In this document: positions 9,063-18,000 of the stretch, one piece after another
Position numbering within the stretch: position 1 is the first letter of the stretch
How the letters are laid out: each line of letters starts with the position of its first letter
DNA from: Tropicibacter sp. R16_0
GTDB taxonomy: Bacteria > Pseudomonadota > Alphaproteobacteria > Rhodobacterales > Rhodobacteraceae
Assembly (NCBI RefSeq): GCF_017743935.1
Contig: NZ_JAGHRE010000018.1
Span: forward strand, 1 to 51,948
Length of the DNA: 51,948 nucleotides
Direction: 5' to 3'
Made by a program: the position numbers and the translations under genes
Notes under the pieces: model-generated
Database searches by the model: none
The model's input: only the letters and a program-made list of their open reading frames with translations
Told to the model about the DNA's origin: nothing

Positions 9063-9103
9063 GGGCCAGGCTCATTCGGGCAAAGCCCGCATGAGCCTGG
9101 CCC
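9063..9103. repeat. long imperfect hairpin (REP-like palindrome)
   Basis: GGGCCAGGCTCAT (9063-9075) pairs with its reverse complement at 9091-9103. Inside it CGGGC/GCCCG closes a 3-nt AAA loop. The stem therefore has 13 bp, one mismatch, and 5 more bp. It lacks a T-tract, so it is not a standard terminator. It lies between the SDR and glnA genes. Confidence 0.55.
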
Positions 9104-9165
9104 AACGGGAGGAGATGTCCCGCAAGGGGCATCGACGACGGGCGGGAGCACGTCCGAGGCCAAAG

Positions 9166-9190
9166 AAAAAGGGCGCCCCAAAAGGCGCCC
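9166..9190 (-). terminator. rho-independent terminator of the glnB-glnA unit
   Basis: Read leftward, GGGCGCC (from 9190) and GGCGCCC (to 9171) form a 7-bp GC stem followed by TTTTT (9170-9166). It lies 25 nt past the glnA stop. Confidence 0.8.
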
Positions 9191-9214
9191 TTGATCGTGG
9201 TGATCCGGTGAGGA

Positions 9215-10621
9215 TCAGCAGCTGTAGTACATGCCGTATTCAACGGGGTGCGGCGTGTGCTCGTAGGTTTCGACCTCTTCCATCTTCAGCTCGATGTAGC
9301 CTTCGATCTGGTCCTTGGTGAACACGTCGCCCTGCAGCAGGAAGTCGTGATCGGATGCCAGGGCTTCCAGGGCTTCGCGCAAGCTGCCGCAGACGGTCGG
9401 GATGCCGGCCAGCTCTTCGGCGGGCAGGTCGTAGAGGTTCTTGTCCATGGCTTCGCCCGGATCGATCTTGTTCTTGATGCCGTCCAGGCCGGCCATCAGC
9501 AAGGCGGCAAACGCCAGATAGGGGTTCGCTGCCGGATCGGGGAAGCGGGCCTCGACGCGCTTGGCTTTGGGCGATTCAGTCCACGGAATACGGACACAAC
9601 CCGAACGGTTGCGGGCCGAGTAGGCGCGCAGAACGGGGGCTTCAAAACCCGGGATCAGACGCTTGTAGCTGTTGGTCGAGGGGTTGGTGAAGGCGTTCAG
9701 CGTCTTTGCGTGTTTCAGGATGCCGCCGATGAAGTACAGCGCTTCGCTCGACAGATCCGCATACTTGTCGCCTGCAAAGAGCGGCTTGCCGTCTTTCCAG
9801 ATCGACATGTTCACGTGCATGCCGGTGCCGTTGTCGCCGTAGATGGGCTTCGGCATGAAGGTTGCCGATTTACCATAGGCGTGCGCCACGTTGTGGATCA
9901 CATATTTGTACTTCTGCAGTTCGTCGGCCTGTTTGGTCAGGCTGTCAAAGATCAGACCCAGCTCGTGCTGGCAGGAGGCAACCTCGTGGTGGTGCTTGTC
10001 CACTTTCATGCCCAGACGCTTCATGGTCGACAGCATTTCCGAACGCAGATCCTGGCTCTCGTCGATCGGGTTGACGGGGAAGTAACCGCCTTTGACGCCC
10101 GGACGGTGGCCCATGTTGCCCATCTCGTACTCGGTGTCGGTGTTCCACGACGCGTCGGTTGCGTCCACTTCGAACGACACCTTGTTGATGGTGTTCGAGA
10201 AGCGCACATCGTCAAACAGGAAGAATTCCGCCTCGGGGCCCATATAGGCCACATCACCGATGCCCGATGCTTTCAGATAGGCTTCGGCCTTTTCGGCGGT
10301 GCCGCGCGGGTCACGCTCGTACGCTTCGCCGGTGTCGGGTTCGACGATCGAGCAGTGAATGCAGATGGTCTTTTCCGCATAGAACGGATCCACATAGGCC
10401 GACGTGGTGTCGGGGATCAGTTTCATGTCCGAGTTTTCGATCGACTTCCAGCCCGCGATGGACGACCCGTCGAACATGAAGCCTTCTTCGAGGAAGTCTT
10501 CGTCAACCAGGTCCACGTCCACGGTGACGTGCTGCAGCTTGCCGCGCGTATCGGTGAAACGGATATCGACATAAGCCGCGTCTTCGTCGCGGATCATCTG
10601 GAGAACTGCGTCTGCGCTCAT
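9215..10621 (-). CDS. glnA: glutamine synthetase type I
   Basis: A 468-residue enzyme that makes glutamine from glutamate, ammonia and ATP as a dodecamer in the cytoplasm. The length is that of bacterial GSI-beta. The blocks [32 protein letters not shown] and [10 protein letters not shown] are all present. The adenylylation tyrosine is Y397 in NLYDLPAEE, so the enzyme should be controlled by GlnE. AAGGA lies 8 nt before the ATG. It follows glnB by 41 nt in the same direction, the usual alphaproteobacterial order. Confidence 0.98.
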   Translation of the reverse strand: MSADAVLQMIRDEDAAYVDIRFTDTRGKLQHVTVDVDLVDEDFLEEGFMFDGSSIAGWKSIENSDMKLIPDTTSAYVDPFYAEKTICIHCSIVEPDTGEAYERDPRGTAEKAEAYLKASGIGDVAYMGPEAEFFLFDDVRFSNTINKVSFEVDATDASWNTDTEYEMGNMGHRPGVKGGYFPVNPIDESQDLRSEMLSTMKRLGMKVDKHHHEVASCQHELGLIFDSLTKQADELQKYKYVIHNVAHAYGKSATFMPKPIYGDNGTGMHVNMSIWKDGKPLFAGDKYADLSSEALYFIGGILKHAKTLNAFTNPSTNSYKRLIPGFEAPVLRAYSARNRSGCVRIPWTESPKAKRVEARFPDPAANPYLAFAALLMAGLDGIKNKIDPGEAMDKNLYDLPAEELAGIPTVCGSLREALEALASDHDFLLQGDVFTKDQIEGYIELKMEEVETYEHTPHPVEYGMYYSC

Positions 10622-10662
10622 TCCCTTTGTCCTTCTGATAAGTGTCTGTTTGCGTTGTTGAG

Positions 10663-11031
<369 letters not shown>

Positions 11032-11126
11032 TCAGATCACGTCTAAGTTTTGCTCACAATCGGATTGCGCTTTGGCGGCTGTTGCGGTGCAGCAAATGTG
11101 CGGGGTGTGTCAAATTTTGAGCATGT

Positions 11127-11143
11127 TGCACAAAAAATGCGCA
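11127..11143. promoter_or_regulatory. NtrC-like dyad upstream of glnB
   Basis: TGCACA, five A residues, then TGCGCA form a near-perfect dyad with the spacing of NtrC sites (TGCACC-N5-GGTGCA type). It lies about 125 nt upstream of the glnB start and also just before the divergent nnr gene. The resemblance is partial and no binding can be shown from sequence. Confidence 0.3.
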
Positions 11144-11169
11144 GAATTGAATCGAGCTGGGTTTGAGCC

Positions 11170-12846
11170 ATGACGGAATTGCTGACAGCGGCGCAGATGC
11201 GGGCCATCGAACAGGCCGCCATCGACTCGGGTGAGGTTACCGGCTTGGAACTGATGGAACGGGCCGGGCGCGGTGTGGTCGAGGCGATTTTCGAGGAATG
11301 GCCTGAGCTGGCAGAAGAACACCACGGGCTGACGCCCGATCTGGCAACGGATTGGGGGCCAGCACCGCAGCCGTTGGAGGCTTTCGATGCGGAGCCACGA
11401 CCCTTGCAGGCGGTGGTTTTGTGCGGGCCGGGGAACAATGGCGGCGACGGGTTCGTTGTGGCGCGTCTGTTGAAGGAGCGGGGGTGGGGTGTTGAGGTGT
11501 TTCTTTATGGGGATGCCGAGAGACTGCCGCCGGATGCGCGGGCGAACTACGAGAGGTGGGTGCAACTGGGAGGAGTTCAGGTATTTGAGACATTCGAACC
11601 GGAGAATTGGGAACGGGAAGCCGATGTAAAAACCGATTGCGACTTGATAATCGATGCGGTTTTTGGAACCGGGCTAGTTCGCCGTATTAGTGCGGACATG
11701 TGGCTGCATGAAAAAATTGCCGTTCTCACAACAGAAGTTGCAAATGCCCGCCGCGTGGCAATTGATCTACCCTCTGGGTTATGCGCTGACTCAGGTAGGC
11801 CCCTAGTTGATACCGAGGACGAGATTGGTCAGGGGAGATTGGGATTTGAACTGACTGTCAGCTTTCATCGAGAGAAGATCGGGCACCGGGTTTCGGATGG
11901 CGCTGCCTTCTGTGGAAAAACAGTCCTCAAGAGTATCGGGTTGGATGAGCTACCGTCTAGCCGTGCTAAGACACGGGCAATCGGCGGAGAGATCGTGCGC
12001 TCGGCTTACCCCAGCTTTGTGGGAAAATCATTCGTTGATCACAAATTCTCCCATGGTCACGCCCTGATCCTTACGGGCGGCGCAGGCAGAACCGGAGCAG
12101 CCAGGCTCTCGGCTCGGGGCGCGCTTAGGATCGGGGCGGGGTTGGTGACCTTAGGCGTGCCGCCGTCTGCACAGATGGAGGTCGCGTCGCAGATCTCCGC
12201 TTTGATGATGAGCCGCGTCGAAGGGGGCGAAGGGCTGAAGGCCGTCCTGGAGGACGTGCGCCTCAATGCGCTTTGCCTCGGGCCGGGGATGGGGCAGGCG
12301 CGGGCTCGGGAAATGGTGCCAGTGGCGTTGGCAGCAAAACGTGCGACGGTGTTGGATGCGGATGCTTTGTCGGCATTTGCGGATGAGCCTGATGCTCTGT
12401 TTGCGCCTTTGCACGAGGAGTGTGTGCTTACTCCGCATGGGGGCGAGTTTGCACGGCTGTTCCCGGATATTGCCGCCAAACTGAACGAAACGCCGACCAA
12501 AGGCCCGGCTTATTCCAAGGTGGACGCCACGCGCGAGGCGGCCAAGCGGGCAGGGTGCGTTGTGCTGTTCAAGGGGCCGGATACTGTGATCGCGGACCCT
12601 GAGGGGCGCTGTTCGGTCAGCTCGGCGCATTATGATCGCGCGGCGCCTTGGCTGGCGACCGCTGGGTCCGGAGATGCGCTGGCGGGGTTCATCACCGGGC
12701 TGTTGGCGCGCGGGTTTGCGCCAATGCAAGCGGCCGAGACAGCCGCCTGGTTGCACGTGGAATGCGCATTGGAGTTTGGCCCCGGCCTGATTGCCGAGGA
12801 TCTGCCCGAGCAGCTTCCGGCGGTGTTCCGAAAGCTAGGGGTTTAA
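11170..12846 (+). CDS. nnr: bifunctional NAD(P)H-hydrate epimerase / ADP-dependent NAD(P)H-hydrate dehydratase
   Basis: A 558-residue metabolite-repair enzyme. The N-terminal YjeF epimerase domain has LTAAQMRAIEQ, LMERAGRG and the loop CGPGNNGGDGFVVARLL, then the active-site block DLIIDAVFGTGL. The C-terminal ribokinase-like dehydratase has GHALILTGGAGRTGAARL, VLTPHGGEFARLF, FKGPDTVIADP and the ATP-site run TAGSGDALAGFITGLLA. Together they reconvert damaged NADHX/NADPHX. Bases 11590-12060 are clearly less GC-rich than the rest of the gene. It converges on the small Hint gene with a 4-nt overlap of their 3' ends. Confidence 0.95.
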   Translation: MTELLTAAQMRAIEQAAIDSGEVTGLELMERAGRGVVEAIFEEWPELAEEHHGLTPDLATDWGPAPQPLEAFDAEPRPLQAVVLCGPGNNGGDGFVVARLLKERGWGVEVFLYGDAERLPPDARANYERWVQLGGVQVFETFEPENWEREADVKTDCDLIIDAVFGTGLVRRISADMWLHEKIAVLTTEVANARRVAIDLPSGLCADSGRPLVDTEDEIGQGRLGFELTVSFHREKIGHRVSDGAAFCGKTVLKSIGLDELPSSRAKTRAIGGEIVRSAYPSFVGKSFVDHKFSHGHALILTGGAGRTGAARLSARGALRIGAGLVTLGVPPSAQMEVASQISALMMSRVEGGEGLKAVLEDVRLNALCLGPGMGQARAREMVPVALAAKRATVLDADALSAFADEPDALFAPLHEECVLTPHGGEFARLFPDIAAKLNETPTKGPAYSKVDATREAAKRAGCVVLFKGPDTVIADPEGRCSVSSAHYDRAAPWLATAGSGDALAGFITGLLARGFAPMQAAETAAWLHVECALEFGPGLIAEDLPEQLPAVFRKLGV

Positions 12847-13352
12847 GCGGCGGGGCGCACTTCTGCAGCCAGAGTTTGCGCGCCCAATTCCAGCCCACCG
12901 GCATACAGGATGTGAGAGCTGTCGAAGTGCAGCTGGAACAGCTCCATCTCTTGCTCGCCCAGGTCGCGGATGAATTCGCCGTCCAGCAGGGCGTCGGCCC
13001 GTACCATCGCCTGGGGCGCACCGAACATGGCTTTGGCGCGCCAGTCACGGATCAGAACGGGCTGGCCTGCGGGCAGGATCAGATCCTGATCCGGGCGGGT
13101 GTCGCCCAGCGATCCGGCAGCAAAGGAAATCGCTCGCGTGGTTTGCCGACTGCGGGTGACGCCCAGAACTTTCACAAAGCCCGCGTCGCGGGTGATGATC
13201 TTGTCGCCCGCCGAGATGAACTCGACCGGCATTTCGCCGTCCTGGGTCAACAGGATGGTTCCGGACAGAAATCCGATGTCATCCATCGGATTGGAGAAGG
13301 GGTGCGATAGCGGGGTTTGCCCACCTGCACGCCCGACCGTATTCGGTTTCAT
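12843..13352 (-). CDS. small Hint-domain protein lacking the catalytic Cys
   Basis: A 169-residue protein of the Hint_2 family. The blocks GTILLTQDGEMPVEFISAGDKIITRDAGF, here split as GTILLTQDGE and VEFISAGDKIITRDAG, match the Hint start. LILPAGQPVLIRDWRAKAMFG corresponds to the HINT His block, with the His missing. The usual Cys1 is replaced in GFLSGT. Self-splicing is therefore unlikely and the domain may be structural. The exact start is uncertain: the ATG at 13352 has only a weak GAG upstream, and an internal ATG (MDDIGFLSG) is possible. It is the last host gene before the tRNA and prophage. Confidence 0.75.
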   Translation of the reverse strand: MKPNTVGRAGGQTPLSHPFSNPMDDIGFLSGTILLTQDGEMPVEFISAGDKIITRDAGFVKVLGVTRSRQTTRAISFAAGSLGDTRPDQDLILPAGQPVLIRDWRAKAMFGAPQAMVRADALLDGEFIRDLGEQEMELFQLHFDSSHILYAGGLELGAQTLAAEVRPAA

Positions 13353-13586
13353 GGCGTTTCTCGCTCGGTTGCCTCATTATTTTGCCATTCAGAATATGGC
13401 AAAATCGTGCACAAGTCGCGGCTTTTTTTGACAAAGGCGCGTGGGGGCAGTGTCGACCACGCAGTTGGCGGACGGGAAACGAACGAAAACTGTGATGGCG
13501 GCACTTGCCCCTGGTTCTGCGGATGTGTATCAGTCGCCGAGTCTCCTCAAGGCAGGCCCGGATGGCCGCTGCGATGAGCTTTGGAT

Positions 13587-13671
13587 GCGGGTGTGGCGGA
13601 ATTGGTAGACGCACCAGATTTAGGTTCTGGCGCCGCAAGGTGTGGGAGTTCGAGTCTCCCCACCCGCACCA
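13587..13671 (+). tRNA. tRNA-Leu(UAG)
   Basis: An 85-nt cloverleaf. The acceptor stem GCGGGTG pairs with CACCCGC, the discriminator A is at 13668, and CCA is encoded. The anticodon stem CCAGA/TCTGG encloses loop TTTAGGT with anticodon TAG. A long variable arm (about 13631-13646) and the TPsiC arm GGGAGTTCGAGTCTCCC mark it as a class II leucine tRNA. The integrase gene begins 142 nt downstream, so its 3' end is the likely attachment site. Confidence 0.97.
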
Positions 13672-13812
13672 CAGAAAGTTCAAGCATGTTCTGTTTTGAG
13701 CTCAAGTCCCTAAAATTTATGGGCTCTTTCTGCACCGCGAGCTTTTTTGTCTCGCTTGCGTGTGTAGAATTGTGCAACGCTTTACACACATTTCGCGCAT
13801 TGTGTGTAATTC

Positions 13813-14775
13813 ATGGCCTCAATTACCAAGACACCCAAAGGATACAGGGCTTTTGTTGCCCGTAAAGGGATTCGCAAATCCAAAGTTCTGCCCACGAAAA
13901 AGGAGGCTCGCGATTGGGCGGCGCGGGCAGAGTACGAGATCCTGAACGGCGACAAGATCGCAGCCAAGATGAAGCTGTCCGAGCTGTTCGACAAGTACGC
14001 CAGAGAAGTAAGCCCCAAAAAGAGGGGCGCCAGGTGGGAGACACTAAGGCTGGAGAATTTTTGCCGGGACAGCCTGTCAAACGTTTCTCTCGACGCGCTT
14101 TCGCCCAACGATTTCGCTTCCTGGAGAGATCAGCGGTTGCGTGAAGTTGCGCCTGCGACAGTGGCGCGAGAAATGCAATTGATGTCATCTGTCCTCAATG
14201 TGGCTCGCAAGGAATGGGGATACATTGGGGTGAACCCCCTAAGCGACGTCGCCAAGCCTAAGAAGCCTCCGCCACGGGATCGCCTGCCGACAGAGGATGA
14301 AATTGAAAGGCTGCGGCACTGTGCTGGGGAGGATCTATCAAAGGCCACGACCCGAGCGTTCCATGCTTTCCTCTTCGCTCTGGCAACGGCTATGCGGGCC
14401 GGTGAAATAGCGGGTTTGGAATGGAATAGGGTCGATCTGGAGCGTCGTGTCGCAAAGCTCACTCACACCAAGAACGGACGCCCGCGAGAGGTTCCACTGT
14501 CGTCAGAGGCAGTGCGATTGTTACGAATGTTGCCCGAGCTTGATCCAGTTTTCGGGCTGTCCAGCAGACAATTGGATGTGCTGTTTAGGAAGTCTCGAGA
14601 CAAGGCACAAATCGAGGACTTACATTTCCACGATTCCCGACATGCTGCGATCACTGCGCTGGCAAAAAAGTTGGATGTTCTGGCGTTGGCTCGAATGGTG
14701 GGCCACTCTGATCTGCGGATGCTGCAGATCTACTACAACGAAAGTGCCGAGGATCTGGCAAAGCGATTAGACTAG
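13813..14775 (+). CDS. int: prophage tyrosine integrase
   Basis: A 320-residue tyrosine recombinase with the full catalytic set: R195 in TAMRAGEI, K220 in HTKNG, H273 and R276 in HFHDSRHAA, H298 in VGHSD, and nucleophile Y307. An N-terminal arm-binding segment (KTPKGYRAFVARKGIRK) and a core-binding domain precede the catalytic domain. It would carry out site-specific integration at the adjacent tRNA-Leu. The start lacks a visible ribosome site (TGTGTAATTC before the ATG), so weak or leaderless translation is possible. Confidence 0.95.
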   Translation: MASITKTPKGYRAFVARKGIRKSKVLPTKKEARDWAARAEYEILNGDKIAAKMKLSELFDKYAREVSPKKRGARWETLRLENFCRDSLSNVSLDALSPNDFASWRDQRLREVAPATVAREMQLMSSVLNVARKEWGYIGVNPLSDVAKPKKPPPRDRLPTEDEIERLRHCAGEDLSKATTRAFHAFLFALATAMRAGEIAGLEWNRVDLERRVAKLTHTKNGRPREVPLSSEAVRLLRMLPELDPVFGLSSRQLDVLFRKSRDKAQIEDLHFHDSRHAAITALAKKLDVLALARMVGHSDLRMLQIYYNESAEDLAKRLD

Positions 14776-15035
14776 AGTATGGGCCTATGAACAGGGTGAG
14801 AATCAAAAGCAGCTATCGCCGGGATACGGCGACTTTCTATCGTTCTATTCCAGGCATAGTCGGTCGTTGCCAGCCTTAAAACATACCATTCTGATCGGCA
14901 CTTGGGACGAAGACCAGACGTCCGCTTCGCAAGCGTGGCTCGCAACGCGACCAATGAGGGTGGATTCGCATCGATATCATGGGCGAATAAGCGTGCCTGT
15001 TTGCAAATTCGCAGAGGTAGAGCGGAAACCATTGG

Positions 15036-18000
15036 CTACTTTTCAATTTCTGAGAGGTAGTTGTGCTTGAGCAGGTAAGCGTAGTCTTCCGCAGAAATCG
15101 AACCTCGCACAAGACTGTGCGCGTGGTTTATTGCAATATGATCCTTAATCGGATCGAGAAGACCTTTCGTGGTTGCGTCTCGTAGGAGCACCACCCATGT
15201 GCCGCTAGGTAAGCCCGGAAAATTTTGGAGGATGTTTCCGTGACAAAGGCATGAATAGAATAAATCAAGAAACACTAACCACTTTGACGTCAAGCGATCT
15301 TTGCCCTTTGAAATATTACCGAAAAGAATTGCACAAGCATCCTTTTCACTCTGGGAGGGGGTGCCATTACTAAGTAGGTTTTGGAAAACGGCCAAAGTTG
15401 ATTTTTCAAAGATGCTCACCAAGTTCGCTGGAATTGGATCGGCTAGCACCCGGCTAACTCGGCTCAATCGGAATATCGCATCTTCATGCTCTGCGTGGAC
15501 TCCAGCCCAAGCCATGATATGAGCGGCAATGTCCAGACGTAAATCTGAGCGCGACGATAGCGCTTTTGAAACGAATACAGCTGATTCGAGCCTCCAGTTC
15601 TCGAGAAACCATGCCTCACAGTGCGACTGGATTTCTTCGTAAGGAAGTTCGGCATCCAGCCAGGCTTTGTAGACGAAGTCTGCCTCCCGCGATTGACCGT
15701 GCTCTTCCACCCAGAGGTGAAGTTTTTCACGAACTGTCTCCACTTCGCCCTTGGCGCCCAGCCAGGCTTTGTAGACGTACGACGCCTCCAGCGATCGACC
15801 GTGCTCTTCCATCCAGAGGAGTAACTTTTCGCGGACTATCTCCGCTTCGCCATCGGCGTCCAACCAAGCGTTATAGACGCGCGATGCGTCCAGCGATCGA
15901 CCGTGCTCTTCCAACCAGAGGAGTAACTTTTCACGGACTGCCTTCACTTCTCCCGTGGCGTCCAACCAGGCTTTGTAGACGTACGACGCCTCCAGCAATT
16001 GACAGTGCTCTTCCACCCACAGCAGTAATTTTTCGCGGACTGCCTCAATTCCCCCTTTGGCGATTAGCCAAGCTTTGTAGACGTGCGACGCTGTCTGGGA
16101 TTGACCATGCACTTCCATCCAGAGGATCAACCCTTCACGGACTGTTTCCACTCCCCCATTGGCCTCTAGCCAAGCCCTGTATACGTGCGACGCTGTCGGT
16201 GATTGACCGTGCTCTTCCACCCAGAGGTGAAGTTTTTCTCGAACTGTCTCCACTTCGCCCTTGGCGTCCAGCCAGGCTTTGTAGACGTACGACGCCTCCA
16301 GCAATTGACCGTGCTCTGCCACCCACAGGAACAGTTTTTCACGAACAGCCTCTAAATCGCCCGTGGCGTCCAGCCAAGCCTTGTAGACGAACTGTGCATC
16401 AGGTGATTGACCATGCTCTTGCAGCCACAGGAGTAATTCTTCGCGAATTGCATCCTCTTCGCCTGCAGCGTCCAGCCAGGCATTGTAGACGAAGTCTGCC
16501 ACCGGCGATTGACCATGTTCTTCCACCCAGAGGAGCAGTTTTTCGCGAACAGCGTCCACTTCGCCCGTGGCGTCTAGCCAGGCTTTGTAGACATACTGTG
16601 CGTCATGCGATTGACCATGCCTTTCCAACCAGAGAAACATTTTTTCCCGGATTGTCTCCACTTCCCCCTTGGCGTCCAGCCAAGCTTTGTAGACGTGCGA
16701 TGCTTTTAATGCATTGTCGTTCTGTGCAATCCAGGGCACCAAATGCGGTAGAACGTCATCTGTCGGTGTTCCCAATGTCAACAGAGATACGATCAAGTAA
16801 TGAGTGTGGAGAGCCACCGGAGCTGCTTGAATTCGCTCAATGACATCGTCGTGAAATCGCTGGGGATCAAATGTATAGGCACAGCGCAAGACCATGTTGC
16901 TGTGGTGTCGAAGGGCAACTGCGCTTCCAAGAGGAGCGCTCAATGCCGAAACAGCCAAACTTCGGTCAATTTCGAATTGACCTTTCGTAGCCGCCCATTC
17001 AGCTGCAAGCGCAAGGGCGACATGGGTCTCTGGCGCTTCAGCTATTCGAATTCTCAGGACATTGGAGGATGCCAGTAAAGCTATTAATTCTGCGTGATTT
17101 AGTAAGCGGCTTTTTGTAAAACTAGGCAAAGCAGCAAGTGTTTTGCCACTATCATAGGCCATCAAGGCTTCAATCAAAGACTTGCCTGAAAGCCTCTCGA
17201 ACACAGGATGATCACCCAGTCGATCCAAAGCAGCCAAGCAACGGTCAAGCCGATCTTCTTTCAAAGCCGCAACTACGATGTCGTTGAGCCGATCTTGTTC
17301 AGTTCCAGGCATCGCGGACAAGTGGCGAGAGAGAATCGCGTCTGTAAGAATGTCATGTGCTGCTGAATATGTTTCTCCCTCAGATTCAATCCATCTGTCG
17401 GCTTTCAGAATGTCGAAAACATCGCGCTTCAAATCTGTACTAGCACGAAATAGGGCGGCCTCAGCTATCGACATCGGCATTTGCACAGCCAACTCAGCCA
17501 GTAGACTTTGAACAGGTTGCCCTGGAAATCGATCTTCTATCGCCTTTAGTCGATTGGAAGACCAACCAGTGAAATCCTTCACTGAAGCCAAATTTCCGAA
17601 TTGCAAGTCAAACTGCGTGCGATCCTTTTTGTATAGGAACCCTGCAAATGCTGCCATCACCGGCAGTCCTTTGCAGCTCTTTGCCACATGTTCGGCGTGT
17701 GGAATACAGAAATGACCGACGATCTTATCTACGAGCCAGTCAGTATATCCATCACGTTCCTTTTCCGGAAGAAGGCCCGTAGTTTCCGCTTGGAGGTCGC
17801 TTAGAAGATCCGTTACTTTTTGAAGGGAACTTGATCGGGTCGATGCTATGATCGCAACTTGATGCCCACCATCAGATACAAGTCTTGTTGCAGCTTCTGC
17901 CAGCCGATCAAGCCCCTCAAAGGCCTCCGCATAGTCGATGAAGAGAAGCAGTTTTGCAGCAGTGGCATGGCTTTGGCAAATTGAATCCAGTTCGACAACG

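Noticed and set aside
15648-16667. CRISPR-like array
   Set aside because: Units are contiguous 102-bp coding repeats without unique spacers, and no cas genes are present.
15566-16843. Repetitive 425-residue open frame antisense to the STAND repeats
   Set aside because: Its repeats follow from the 102-bp units of the real gene; no start signal and unlikely composition (Arg/Pro-rich).
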